Below are positions 35,187 to 45,027 of a stretch of DNA of 51,656 nt, one piece after another. Made by a program: the position numbers and the translations under genes. The stretch lies in contig CALFUK010000147.1 of the NCBI GenBank assembly GCA_937929945.1, positions 1 through 51,656 of the forward strand, written 5' to 3'. Position 1 is the stretch's first letter. Each line of letters begins with the position of its first letter. The DNA comes from an uncultured Saprospiraceae bacterium. Lineage in GTDB: Bacteria; Bacteroidota; Bacteroidia; Chitinophagales; Saprospiraceae. The notes under the pieces were generated by a model. That model worked only from the letters and a program-made list of their open reading frames with translations. It did not search any database and had not been told where the DNA came from.

Positions 35187-38100
35187 ATGACCAATAAGTT
35201 GGGTGTAAGTCAAATTAATTTAGGTAATCTTAGAAACTATAGCCTGTGTCATATCCTGATACATCTGAGTTTTGCAACTGTATTGCTATATTTCATTTTT
35301 AATACTAATCAATATCAAATTCCAATTGCTATCATAATAGCTATTCTCTCTTTGAATTTGTTTCGCCTTGTTTTTGATCGAGATAATAAAAATGTGCAGT
35401 GGTTTATTTTTAGCCTTATCTGCATCGTACCTCTCATTTGTTTTGTAGCCATATATTTTCCAGATGTAAGATACGAAGGCCTCTTACTCCTCATTTTAGC
35501 ATTGTCAGCTAAGTCCTATAGTGCTCAGTCTAATGTGGTTCTTCTCATGAAAATTTTGCTCGGAGCTTCCATTTTGCTCTTGGGCTATGAGTTAATCGAA
35601 TCATCTGCCAGAGTTCCTACTTCAAGCTTAGTGTCCCACAGCTTGTTATTATTTTTTGTGGGTTCCATTGCGATCCACTTTTGGGAGTATTTTCAGCTGC
35701 AGCAAGCTGCATTGGCATTACAAAACCTATCCCATGCTCATGAGGATGATTTCGAAAGTATTTTTGCACAGTCGTATGACCCCATGGCCATCTATGACTA
35801 CAAAGAGAATCGATTTGTCAAAGCGAATGATGGATTCGTAAGAATGATTGGCTACGATCTGAATGAGCTAAATGCAATGAGCGAGTCTGGTTATAAACCT
35901 CTAATTTATAATGAAGATTCAATTGACCAATTTGAACAAGTCCAAAATAACTTAAAGCAAGGAAAATCGATTGAAGTAAATTCAGTATTGACATCAAAAC
36001 TGAAAGAAAAAGTTTCCTTTAAATCACTCTTCCTTCCATCAAAATCAAATAGAAGTCTCTATTTTATTATTCTAAAAAATAAAACATTAGAGATAAAAAA
36101 GAATGAACAACTCAGAGCATCGAAAGATAACTACCAAAGTATATTTGATAATAACCTTTTGGGTGTCACCGTATTAGACGAGGCCGGATTAATGAAGGAG
36201 ACGAATGACTCATTTACTAAGTTCGTCAAAGGGGAGAAAGCCGTGTTATTCGGAGCGTCGATATACGATTACATTCACCAAAAAGATCAAGAGTCATTTC
36301 AGGCGTTTTTTGCAGATTTGAAAGAAGGTGTAATAGAATTCTTCTCTACAGATGTAATAATAGTTGATGCGAGTGGCAATGAATTCATGACTGCCATAGC
36401 TGTGAATTCGATCTTTAAGAATGATGAGTTTGTCTCAGCGATTGTCACAATTAAGAATATATCGAAGCAGTGGGAAGCGGAACAAAAGTTAAAGGCCTCT
36501 GAGCTGCGATATAAGTCTGTATTTAGAAATTCACTGGGGGGTATCGCCATTGTAAAGGACAGAGAATTCATTGAGGTGAATGCAGCATTTCTAAGCATCA
36601 TTCAAGCGAATAGGGAAGATGTATTAGGTAAGGATCCAGAAGACTTTCTATACGAGGAGGATAAAGATTTTGTTTTGGGCCAGCTCTTTGATACGAGCAA
36701 TAAAAATATAGATAGCAAGCAAGTGATTCACCGTATAAAGTACAAAGATACGGTGCGGCATGTGGCAGGTCATCTCTCTCGGCTGAGCGAAGAGGACGGG
36801 ACTTACTTGCTGAGCTGTGTAGACGTGACTGATTTGTTGGCAGCACAGCTTTCGCTGACTAATTATACAGCTACATTGGACACAGTCATTTACAATGCTC
36901 CAGATTCGATTATCGCCCTCAATAATGATCTGGAGATCATGGTGATGAATGATAAGGCGAGAGAAATACTTTCTCCATTTGTGAAGCCTGGTTTCAGTAT
37001 TGACATTGGTTCTAATTTTACGGAGTCTATTTCTGTAGATTATTTTAGCCAGTGTTGCCCGAAACCTTATGGGCTTGTATTGGAAGGCCAAGCTGACATC
37101 ACTGATATAACGGTCACTACTGGAACCGAGGCGAGACAGTTTAATCGAAAGTTATCACCACTGGTCAATTCGACTGGTCAAATCATAGGATGCGTGGAGA
37201 TTTTGTCAGATATCACTGAGGCGAAAAAGAAGGAGGCTGAGATTGAGTTAGGACGCAGGAAATATAAAGACATATTCGATAATTCATATGAGGGCATTTT
37301 ACTGGTAGATTATGATACAACTCATATCGTAGACGGGAATCACAGAATGATTACACTACTAGGTCTGAATCCAGAAGACTCATTATCTAATTATTCAGTG
37401 AATGAATTCATCCATGAGAAACAAATAGACAAAGTCTCTAAGACTGAGGTCATCTCTACCTTGGTCAATCAAATTAAGGAGAAAGAAAAAGTAACAAGAA
37501 TTCTGACAGGGAGGACTGTAGCTGGGGGGGAATTTATCGCAAGTATCACAGTTATAAAAGACTTTAATGAAGAAAGAAGGCGCTTAGTGTTCTTCATTGA
37601 TGATGTGACAGATGAGTATACATCTAAATTGGAGCTGGAGCACAGTAATCAGCTTTATACGACATTATTCAATTACTCTTTTGATGGCATAGATATCTTA
37701 GAATTAAAATCATTTGATTACGCTGCAAAGACTTATGATGCTGTCTTGATGAGTAGAAATAATAAAGGAGCATCGCTTATTGGGAATAATAACAAGACCT
37801 ATTTGTATCCGGAAGAGATTCAGTCTATGCTGTACGATGACGTACCACTTACAGATATCAAGGCTAAGTTGGATATTTCATTTACTGAGCTTAGTACTAA
37901 AGGCTACTCTAAATCAAGGTGGATTATCAGAGATCAGGATGATAGAAAACGTCATGTAGATTTCAATGTAAATATCGTCGTGGTCAACGGTAAGACACTA
38001 CTCGTAAGAATGACTAATGACATTACGGAAGAGCTGGAAGCTATTCAGGCGGTGAGTAAGTCCGAGTATAAATACAGAAGGCTGATCAATACTTTACCGG

Positions 38101-39668
38101 GTGGAGTGCTTCAGTGTGATCCTCAGGGTAAGATAGACTATATTTCTAATGGAGCTGCGTTGATTCTTGGCTATGATAAGCTGGATTTAATAGGGCATAA
38201 TGTATTGGATATTGTCACCACTAAGTACAGAAAATTATTTGAGGACTATATAGCTGATAGTATAGCTGAGGATCAAATGGAGATCATCACCATTGAAATC
38301 AATCAAGAGGATGAAGGCGTCGTCTACATAGATGTGAGAGCTAAGGCGTCAGAGAATAAAGATGATGGAAATCACATGATCATCACCTTTTATGAATCTA
38401 CAGCTCGGGTACTGGCTGAACAAGCAAAAGTCATCGTACGTAAGGAACTGGACGAAAGGAATGTGCTCTACAAGACCATGATAGAAAGTTCATTCACTGG
38501 AATTGATGTGATAAAACTCGATGGCCAATCAGACCTGATGAACCAATCAAGACTTTTGATCAGGAATAATAAGATGAGAGAGATCATTGGAAATGAAATA
38601 GGTATTTTTATTGGAGATGAAACACTAAGTAGTGAATACAATAACATGCTCAAAGCAAAGGGCGAGAATATCCATGACATACCGACTAAAATTAAACAGA
38701 ACAATACGGTCTTGAATTATGATTATACCTTAGAGCGGGATGGTCAAATGAAATACCTTGAGGTAATGAATTCTATTGTAGAGGTGAATGATCAAAGACT
38801 CTTGGTTCGTCATATTTTGGATGTCACTGAAAGGAAGAAAAAAGATTCCATTATATTCGATCAGTTAGACGAGCTCAATGTGAAAAATGATGAACTGGAA
38901 AAATATATTGAGTCTAATCTACAGTTAGAGAATTTTGCCTACATCGCATCTCATGACTTAAAAGCACCTCTGCGTACAGTATCGAGTTTTGCCTATTTAC
39001 TTAAGAAAAATGCTTATCAAAACCTTGATGATAAATCCAAAAAGTATTTAGATATCATCGTAACGAGTTCTAACAATATGCAGGTATTGATTAATGATCT
39101 CTTACAATTTGCCAGGATAAATACAGATAAGCTGCATATCAGTCCAGTCAAATTGGCGGAATTATTTAAACGGTGCCGTAGTGAGTTAAGTGAGTCCATT
39201 CAGAAAGTGGGTGCCTCTCTTAGCATTCATAACATGCCAAGATCAATAGATGCCGATGAGATAAAGCTGGGCCAACTACTACAAAATTTGATTCGAAATG
39301 GGATTAAATTTGTCAGGCCAGGTGTTAAGCCTCAAATTAAGATTGACTGTAAAGATGGAGAAGACGAGTGGGTCTTTAGTGTGAGTGATAATGGGATTGG
39401 TATTAAAGAAGAAAATAAGAGTAGAATATTTGTAATATTTGAAAAGTTACACAGCAACGATATATATGAGGGGACTGGTCTCGGCCTGACAATATGTAAA
39501 AAGGTCGTGGAAAAGCATCAAGGTAGGATATGGTTAGAATCCGAAGAGGGAGTTGGTACTACTTTTTATTTTACCATAAAGAAGAATCTCTCCTCAATAA
39601 AGAATGATGAAAAATCTAATGTGAAGAGTATCGACGCGGTCAAACGGAAAGAAGCTGTTGTCGCATAG
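35187..39668 (+). CDS. Sensor histidine kinase with eight PAS domains
   Basis: 1493 residues. Four to six N-terminal membrane helices (about 25-170) precede eight PAS-type units beginning near residues 188, 315, 441, 563, 692, 824, 963 and 1094. Each opens with an F/Y-x-x-I/L-F/I motif such as FESIFAQSYDP, YKSVFRNSLGG, YKDIFDNSYEG or YRRLINTLPGG. The spacing is a regular 122-139 residues. The C-terminus has HisKA with His1256 in YIASHDLKAPLRTV, and HATPase with NLIRNGIKF, SDNGIGI and GTGLGLTICK. No receiver domain is attached and no response regulator gene is next to it, so the partner is elsewhere. PAS6 and PAS8 differ from the rest but resemble each other (FDGIDILEL and FTGIDVIKL). Signals unknown. 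The N-terminal start at 35187 is the first good ATG. Confidence 0.93.
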   Translation: MTNKLGVSQINLGNLRNYSLCHILIHLSFATVLLYFIFNTNQYQIPIAIIIAILSLNLFRLVFDRDNKNVQWFIFSLICIVPLICFVAIYFPDVRYEGLLLLILALSAKSYSAQSNVVLLMKILLGASILLLGYELIESSARVPTSSLVSHSLLLFFVGSIAIHFWEYFQLQQAALALQNLSHAHEDDFESIFAQSYDPMAIYDYKENRFVKANDGFVRMIGYDLNELNAMSESGYKPLIYNEDSIDQFEQVQNNLKQGKSIEVNSVLTSKLKEKVSFKSLFLPSKSNRSLYFIILKNKTLEIKKNEQLRASKDNYQSIFDNNLLGVTVLDEAGLMKETNDSFTKFVKGEKAVLFGASIYDYIHQKDQESFQAFFADLKEGVIEFFSTDVIIVDASGNEFMTAIAVNSIFKNDEFVSAIVTIKNISKQWEAEQKLKASELRYKSVFRNSLGGIAIVKDREFIEVNAAFLSIIQANREDVLGKDPEDFLYEEDKDFVLGQLFDTSNKNIDSKQVIHRIKYKDTVRHVAGHLSRLSEEDGTYLLSCVDVTDLLAAQLSLTNYTATLDTVIYNAPDSIIALNNDLEIMVMNDKAREILSPFVKPGFSIDIGSNFTESISVDYFSQCCPKPYGLVLEGQADITDITVTTGTEARQFNRKLSPLVNSTGQIIGCVEILSDITEAKKKEAEIELGRRKYKDIFDNSYEGILLVDYDTTHIVDGNHRMITLLGLNPEDSLSNYSVNEFIHEKQIDKVSKTEVISTLVNQIKEKEKVTRILTGRTVAGGEFIASITVIKDFNEERRRLVFFIDDVTDEYTSKLELEHSNQLYTTLFNYSFDGIDILELKSFDYAAKTYDAVLMSRNNKGASLIGNNNKTYLYPEEIQSMLYDDVPLTDIKAKLDISFTELSTKGYSKSRWIIRDQDDRKRHVDFNVNIVVVNGKTLLVRMTNDITEELEAIQAVSKSEYKYRRLINTLPGGVLQCDPQGKIDYISNGAALILGYDKLDLIGHNVLDIVTTKYRKLFEDYIADSIAEDQMEIITIEINQEDEGVVYIDVRAKASENKDDGNHMIITFYESTARVLAEQAKVIVRKELDERNVLYKTMIESSFTGIDVIKLDGQSDLMNQSRLLIRNNKMREIIGNEIGIFIGDETLSSEYNNMLKAKGENIHDIPTKIKQNNTVLNYDYTLERDGQMKYLEVMNSIVEVNDQRLLVRHILDVTERKKKDSIIFDQLDELNVKNDELEKYIESNLQLENFAYIASHDLKAPLRTVSSFAYLLKKNAYQNLDDKSKKYLDIIVTSSNNMQVLINDLLQFARINTDKLHISPVKLAELFKRCRSELSESIQKVGASLSIHNMPRSIDADEIKLGQLLQNLIRNGIKFVRPGVKPQIKIDCKDGEDEWVFSVSDNGIGIKEENKSRIFVIFEKLHSNDIYEGTGLGLTICKKVVEKHQGRIWLESEEGVGTTFYFTIKKNLSSIKNDEKSNVKSIDAVKRKEAVVA

Positions 39669-39695
39669 ACTTGGATGTAGTATAGATTAATGTCT

Positions 39696-40097
39696 CTAAT
39701 TAAGATACTTCTTGATCGTGTTAAGCAGGTCATCACCGAACTCAATGTTATCAGGATTAGCCGAGAGCTTGTCTAACATGTCCTCTACCAATCTTGATCT
39801 AAAGCCCAGTTTGAATCCTATTCTCTTAATAGCGACAATCTCTTCGGGTAGGATCTGGTGATCTGCACGCAACATAAAGAGGACATAATAGAGAATATTC
39901 ATACGATCCTGCTCGCTTTTGGGCCATGCGATGGCGCTTCGGTCTAACTGGATACGGTCCATGTCGGCCTCTGTCATGCCAAAGCTTTGGGTCACGCGCA
40001 GTATAAAATCTGTCTCAGAAGCAGTAATCTCTTGATCTGAGGCGGCTATTTGGATCAGAAGTTTGATAATAGTTTGGTGGTTAGTCTTATCAATCAT
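39696..40097 (-). CDS. TerB-like protein
   Basis: 133 residues from the ATG at 40097, the start that leaves a 35-base gap to the divergent Fur-family gene; the open frame extends to 40133 but that would overlap it. All-helical with the TerB pattern: an early IQIAASDQEITASETDFI and a later LFMLRADHQILPEEIVAIKRIGF, two similar acidic motifs as expected for the metal-binding TerB/DjlA fold. Role of these small stand-alone TerB-like proteins is not established. Confidence 0.75.
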   Translation of the reverse strand: MIDKTNHQTIIKLLIQIAASDQEITASETDFILRVTQSFGMTEADMDRIQLDRSAIAWPKSEQDRMNILYYVLFMLRADHQILPEEIVAIKRIGFKLGFRSRLVEDMLDKLSANPDNIEFGDDLLNTIKKYLN

Positions 40098-40106
40098 AAT
40101 TTTGAA

Positions 40107-40134
40107 ATTGACATCAATATAGATAAATATCAAT
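40107..40134. promoter_or_regulatory. Inverted repeat between TerB-like and Fur-family genes
   Basis: ATTGACAT (40107-40114) and ATATCAAT (40127-40134) form an imperfect dyad with one mismatch across a very AT-rich 12-base spacer. Position between two divergent starts would suit an operator for autoregulation by the Fur-family protein. Weak by itself. Confidence 0.25.
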
Positions 40135-40546
40135 GCTCGAAGTCCATCAAAAGCTTATAGATCACAATCTCAGAAAAACAGCAGTCAGGACTCAGGTACT
40201 ATCCATGTTCATTGATAAGAAGGGGAGTGCCCTGTCTAGTCAAAATATTGAGGAGTCAGTATCAGATTTAGACCGAATCACCCTGTACAGGACGCTGAAG
40301 GCATTTGAAAAGCACGGCATCATCCATCAGATTTTTGATTCCAGTGGTAAGATTAAATATGCCCTATGTCCAGATGAGTGTGGCCATCTGCACCATCATG
40401 ATGATCACGCTCATTTTCACTGTGAAAATTGTGACAGAACGATATGTGTCGTAGGGGAGGTGAAGTCAGATATCAGTATACCTAGTAACTATCAAGTGAA
40501 GAAAGTCCATTTAGTTGTGGAGGGCATTTGTGATGAGTGCGCATAA
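40133..40546 (+). CDS. Fur-family metalloregulator (Fur/Zur/PerR type)
   Basis: 137 residues, normal length. The winged helix shows LRKTAVRTQVLSMFIDKKG and the recognition helix DLDRITLYRTLKAFEKHGI. Structural-zinc cysteines are present as HCENC and CDEC near the C-terminus. Between them lies a His/Asp cluster (CPDECGHLHHHDDHAHFHC) richer in histidine than usual, which favours a zinc or nickel sensor or an iron sensor over PerR, but the class cannot be decided from motifs alone. Divergent from the TerB-like gene with a 35-base gap. Confidence 0.92.
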   Translation: MLEVHQKLIDHNLRKTAVRTQVLSMFIDKKGSALSSQNIEESVSDLDRITLYRTLKAFEKHGIIHQIFDSSGKIKYALCPDECGHLHHHDDHAHFHCENCDRTICVVGEVKSDISIPSNYQVKKVHLVVEGICDECA

Positions 40547-40636
40547 GCGGATTAGCTTTAGATGCTTTGAGTACAAAAGACGAATACAATCATCGAGATG
40601 GCTGAATGGAGAAGTTATTATTGTTGATAAAATAAT

Positions 40637-40669
40637 AAAGGTAGCCCTATCATTGCTAAGGCTGCCTTT
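40637..40669. terminator. Bidirectional intrinsic terminator
   Basis: AAAGGTAGCC (40637-40646) pairs with GGCTGCCTTT (40660-40669) with one wobble. It lies between the convergent Fur-family and OmpA genes and has A/T-rich flanks on both sides, so it can serve both. Confidence 0.75.
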
Positions 40670-40697
40670 ATTATTCATCTGGTAAATATGCACTCAA

Positions 40698-41624
40698 TTA
40701 ATCAGGTACATTATTCGGATTAAGTAGGTCGTAGAATTGATCAAGTTTAGGCAGAATGATGATCCTTGTTCTTCTATTTGTTGATCTTCCTTCAGGAGTA
40801 TCATTGCTGGCTAAGGCATTATACTCACCCCTTCCCGCTGCGATGAGTCGATTAGGATCAACACCGTAGTTTTTTTGCAGCGCTCTTACGACAGAAGTCG
40901 ATCGTTTGACACTCAGGTCCCAGTTATCCTCTATGCAAGAATTTCTGATGGATACATTGTCAGTATAGCCTTCTACCATGACTTCCAGTTCTGGTCTTGA
41001 TTGGATGATTTTAGCAATTTTACCGAGCACTTCATTAGCACGAGAGGTGAGATTAGAACTTCCACTTGTGTACAGCATCTTATCTGATAGGTTTACGAAG
41101 ACGACAGTTTTGTCCACTTGCACATCGATGTCTTGGTCTCGGATACCATCGACTAAGACATTTTGTAGATTGACAGCTAAGGCGAGATTGATAGAGTCAG
41201 CTTTCGTCTTAGCTTGCTGTAATATTTGGATGTAGCCATCTTTTTGTTCCAGTTGATTAAGTGTCTCCTTTATATTTTCACTTGCTGACTGTGATAGAAC
41301 GGTGAGGTCGCCGACTTGTTCGACTTGCTTATCACGCTGTCCCCTGATGTCTTTTATCTGATCTTTTAGATCGTCTATCTGTTCTTGTCTCAGACTCAAA
41401 TTTGTTTCACATGCATTGATGAGACCTTTGAGTCTTTCTATTTCTTGATCACACGCTGACAGCTTATTCGAATAGTCATTTATGGACTGACCATACTTAT
41501 CTAAGGTTTCATTAGCAGCTAAGAGTTCTGTCTCCAAAGCTGCGATTTGTTTCTTTTTTGCTGCACACGAAGGAAACAGGCTACCAATGATTATGGCGAA
41601 ACATAAATACTTGAAAATTCTCAT
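40698..41624 (-). CDS. OmpA-family lipoprotein with long coiled coil
   Basis: 308 residues. Lipobox LFPSC (Cys20), then a heptad-rich coiled coil (about 22-150, for example LETELLAANETLDKYGQSIN and LRQEQIDDLKDQIKDIRGQR), and an OmpA/MotB-type peptidoglycan-binding domain (about 180-295). That domain carries LMVEGYTDN-like VEGYTDNVSIRN, DLSVKRSTSVVRAL and the late GRGEYNALASN and RRTRIIILPK. Expected to hold the outer membrane to the cell wall or to report on envelope spacing. Single gene. Confidence 0.92.
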   Translation of the reverse strand: MRIFKYLCFAIIIGSLFPSCAAKKKQIAALETELLAANETLDKYGQSINDYSNKLSACDQEIERLKGLINACETNLSLRQEQIDDLKDQIKDIRGQRDKQVEQVGDLTVLSQSASENIKETLNQLEQKDGYIQILQQAKTKADSINLALAVNLQNVLVDGIRDQDIDVQVDKTVVFVNLSDKMLYTSGSSNLTSRANEVLGKIAKIIQSRPELEVMVEGYTDNVSIRNSCIEDNWDLSVKRSTSVVRALQKNYGVDPNRLIAAGRGEYNALASNDTPEGRSTNRRTRIIILPKLDQFYDLLNPNNVPD

Positions 41625-41953
41625 AATATGTAATTATTAATTTATTCGAAGCTGATTAAATAATGACACTTATCTAAATACTTCATGTTAAACAATTGAT
41701 TATCCTAAGCTACAAAATCATATATTTCTATACCTCATGGTATACCAGTAATTCCACTTTTGTTCGACCATTTTACACTACAGGTAGCACTCACCTCTCA
41801 TCAGCTAGATTCTCGTTGTCGATCTCTAATTAGCTTCTCTAGCCACTGGTGTCATAAAATAGGGGAACTACTTTATTGAGCTACACTCCATATAGCGGAG
41901 CAAGAATGTTGCCAAGTCTACACAGCCATTAGTCGGCTATAGAAAAGTGTTAA
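41625..41953. other. Intergenic region, 329 bases, no gene seen
   Basis: AT-rich, between two minus-strand genes. It should hold the OmpA gene promoter near 41640-41720. Apart from a short palindrome (GGTATACC near 41738) no repeat, terminator or small gene is apparent. Confidence 0.45.
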
Positions 41954-42418
41954 TTACTTAGTTGATACGATTTCGGCATCTTCGAAGATGTAGTTCAGGT
42001 GATCTAAGTCATCTGCATTCAGCTTCAGTCTACCTTTGAAAAGGACTTTCTGATCCATTTTTAGCTTATGGTCCAAGTATTCTTCCTTTAGCAATACATC
42101 GACTACGGATTCTGGACCAGCGCCTCCACAAAAGAAGCATTGAGAATACGGATACTTGGATAGTATGACGATCTCTTCATCATCGTCAGCAGATATTAAG
42201 AGGACGTATCCTTCCAGCGATACTTCTTGGCCTTCCAGTTTTTTGATATCCTCGCCGAAGACTGGATATGGTATGTCAAATCCAAACTCCTCATTATACT
42301 TATACTCCATCGTCATGTCATCCAGCTGCATCCAGTTGAGCTCAGTCAGCTCGTTCTCTGTCTGTGTTAGACTGCTGAGGAAAATAAGGATTGATATCAG
42401 GCTTGAGAATATAGTCAT
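41954..42418 (-). CDS. Secreted protein, OB-fold/DUF3299-like
   Basis: 154 residues with an N-terminal hydrophobic signal (MTIFSSLISILIFLSSLTQT). The core reads LEGQEVSLEGYVLLISADDD, then ILSKYPYSQCFFCGGAGPES, then KVLFKGRLKLNADDLDHLNY, the strand order of an OB-like barrel as in DUF3299-type proteins. The CFFCGG motif could bind a metal or form a disulfide. It begins 11 bases after the M1 peptidase stop on the same strand, so they are an operon. Function unknown. Confidence 0.75.
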   Translation of the reverse strand: MTIFSSLISILIFLSSLTQTENELTELNWMQLDDMTMEYKYNEEFGFDIPYPVFGEDIKKLEGQEVSLEGYVLLISADDDEEIVILSKYPYSQCFFCGGAGPESVVDVLLKEEYLDHKLKMDQKVLFKGRLKLNADDLDHLNYIFEDAEIVSTK

Positions 42419-42429
42419 AGGTTTAGGGG

Positions 42430-44805
42430 TTAAGGCTTGATGCCTCGTTTTTTATCCAGTGCTCTCTTTCTAGCCAGCTGCATCGGATTTAGCTTTTCTT
42501 TCATTTTGTGCGATTTGAATACTTTGAATTTGGTGGATACCTGAGGTACTTCTACCGTATTATTGTCAGTATCGATATCTGCCGTCTGAAAGAATGGATC
42601 GACAATGATGTTCTTCACTTTTTTATCTTTTACGTAGGCTTTGCTGAAGGATGCTTCATTCTTCCTCCAGATCTCTACAGGTATAGTCTCAATCTCCTTA
42701 GTGCCATCCTCATATTCCCACTCTAAGATGACGGGCATCACCAGTCCTCCCTTGTTGCTGAAGTTCAGCTGATAGAAGTGCTGATCGGAGAATTTTTCTT
42801 TTTTCTCAGCCTCAGTATATGTCTCATTGAATAGCATCCATGTCGTCGTGCTGATAGAGTCCTCTGATGCCCATGGCTCATAGCTATTGTAAAAGTCCTG
42901 GAGTGATGTATCCTGATCCACTAAGAATTCGACCCCTTCTGCCATATTCCTTCTACGGGAGATATGATTGTAGGGTTTTTGAGCGGAAGAGCTAAATTCA
43001 TTTTCTCTTTTTTCAGGATCATTTTCTAAATCTACCGTGTAGTAGTCCATACTGTCTAATGATATATCTACGGCATCGATACTGTAGAACCAGCCTCTCC
43101 AAAACCAGTCTAAATCAACACCACTGGCGTCCTCCATGGTACGGAAAAAGTCAGCTGGCGCAGGATGTTTGAAGGCCCATCGTCTGCCAAATTCTTTGAA
43201 GGCATAATCGAAGAGCTCTCTGCCCATGATGGTCTCGCGCAGTATATTCAGAGCTGCAGCTGGTTTGTCATAGGCATTAGATCCGTAGTTGACGATGTTT
43301 TCTGTGTTAGTCATGATCGGCTCTAACTTATCCTTAGGCGATGCCATATAGTCAGCTATTCCCATAGGAGCCACAAACCAATGACTGTAGTTAGAATCGA
43401 ATTCGGCTTCTGCCACGAACTGCACAAAGCTATTTAGGCCTTCGTCAAACCATGCCCATTGACGTTCATCGCTGTTGATGATCATTGGATAGTAATTATG
43501 GCCGACCTCGTGTATGATCACTGTCAGCGCAGCGTATTTAGCTCTCTGAGTGTAGGTGCCATCTTTTTCGGCTCTGCCAGGATTGAAGCAGATCATCGGG
43601 TACTCCATGCCATTAGCTGCCTCGACGGAGATGGCTACAGGGTAGGGGTAGGGTATAGAATACCTGCTGTACACGTCTAAGGTATGCTCCACTGCTTTCG
43701 TAGAATACTTAGAGTAGATTGGATAGGCTTCTTTAGCATAATAGCTCATACACATTGACTTATCACCGTCCTCATTAATGTGTGGCATAGCATCCCAGAC
43801 AAATTTTCGACTCGCTGTCCACGCAAAGTCTCTTACATTTTCTGCTTTGTAATGCCAAGTGACCATTCTGGATGATTTTGGACTGGCTTCGGCAGCCTTT
43901 GCCTCCTCTAAGGTGACTATTTCGATTGGTTCCGTTGACGTCTGAGCTTGCTTCCACCGGGCTTTTTCCTTTGGGCTGAGTACTTGTTCGTAGTTTTGGC
44001 ATTCGCCAGTGGATCCTACCACCATATCGTCTGGCACCTTGATTTTGACATCATAGTCCCCAAATGTCAGCGCAAACTCACCTCTGCTGGTAAATTGATT
44101 GTTTTGCCAGCCTTGACTATCTGTGTAAGAACACATTCTGGGAAACCACTGGACGATCGTATACAGGTAGTTACCATCGTCCTCAAAATATTCATATCCG
44201 CCTCTGCCTGATCCAGATTGATTGATTCTGTCCGTGAGGTAGTAGTGCCAATCTATGTTGAATGTGATGCTCTCACCTGAAGCGAGAGGCTTGTCCAGAT
44301 CAAGTCTCATCATCGTTTTATTGATGGTATATTTCATTGATTTGCCAGCCTCATCTGTGATGGACTGAATCTTGTGACCGAATTTGTCATTGTCTTTCCA
44401 ATAGTCCAGGTCTTTTAGATCGGACTCACCCATGACCTCATAGATAGCGCTGGGGTCCATGTAGTGCTTATCAGCTTCTGGGCTGTGCTCATTTTCGTCC
44501 AGTTGCAGCCACAGGTATGGCAGGGCGATAGGTGCGTTATTGTGATAGGTGATGGTCTCTTTGCCATCCAGTCTATTTTCAGTCGTATTAAGAGTACAAT
44601 TGATTTCATAGTCAGCTTTTTGTTGCCAGTAGTCTGGGCCAGGATTACCATCTATGCTACGGTATCTTGATGCAGACGGCAGCCAGCCGTCTATTTGCTC
44701 GAATTTATCACCATGATTAGATCTCTCAGGTGTATTCTGGCTCATGATAAGTGAGTGTATCATCAGCATGATCATGAGAGTGAGAGATGCTTTTAAAACT
44801 TTCAT
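42430..44805 (-). CDS. Secreted M1-family zinc aminopeptidase
   Basis: 791 residues. A signal peptide (MKVLKASLTLMIMLMIHSLIMSQ) precedes an N-terminal beta domain and the gluzincin core. The zinc site HEVGH is followed, after 18 residues, by the third ligand in WFDEGLNSFV, exactly the M1 spacing (HExxH-x18-E). The exopeptidase motif GxMEN appears in the variant form NGMEYP, as in many Bacteroidota M1 proteins. C-terminal region is strand-rich, ending in a basic MQLARKRALDKKRGIKP. Expected to trim peptides in the periplasm or outside. Co-transcribed with the OB-fold-like gene behind it. Confidence 0.93.
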   Translation of the reverse strand: MKVLKASLTLMIMLMIHSLIMSQNTPERSNHGDKFEQIDGWLPSASRYRSIDGNPGPDYWQQKADYEINCTLNTTENRLDGKETITYHNNAPIALPYLWLQLDENEHSPEADKHYMDPSAIYEVMGESDLKDLDYWKDNDKFGHKIQSITDEAGKSMKYTINKTMMRLDLDKPLASGESITFNIDWHYYLTDRINQSGSGRGGYEYFEDDGNYLYTIVQWFPRMCSYTDSQGWQNNQFTSRGEFALTFGDYDVKIKVPDDMVVGSTGECQNYEQVLSPKEKARWKQAQTSTEPIEIVTLEEAKAAEASPKSSRMVTWHYKAENVRDFAWTASRKFVWDAMPHINEDGDKSMCMSYYAKEAYPIYSKYSTKAVEHTLDVYSRYSIPYPYPVAISVEAANGMEYPMICFNPGRAEKDGTYTQRAKYAALTVIIHEVGHNYYPMIINSDERQWAWFDEGLNSFVQFVAEAEFDSNYSHWFVAPMGIADYMASPKDKLEPIMTNTENIVNYGSNAYDKPAAALNILRETIMGRELFDYAFKEFGRRWAFKHPAPADFFRTMEDASGVDLDWFWRGWFYSIDAVDISLDSMDYYTVDLENDPEKRENEFSSSAQKPYNHISRRRNMAEGVEFLVDQDTSLQDFYNSYEPWASEDSISTTTWMLFNETYTEAEKKEKFSDQHFYQLNFSNKGGLVMPVILEWEYEDGTKEIETIPVEIWRKNEASFSKAYVKDKKVKNIIVDPFFQTADIDTDNNTVEVPQVSTKFKVFKSHKMKEKLNPMQLARKRALDKKRGIKP

Positions 44806-45027
44806 ACGTAGATTATTTTTTAGATTGGAGGGCTTTTCTCATTTTGAATGAAATCTCTTTATATCAATATTCATTACTGATTTTTCTGAGAGAAAGAATA
44901 AGCTCTTACGCCAAGCTATTTGGGATAAAATTACGAATGAAATCTGACTTAATTGTTCTGAGAAGAAGATTAGTAAATGTTTAACGTGATTAACCTCCAT
45001 CTTGTAACCTATCTGATAATCAGGCGA

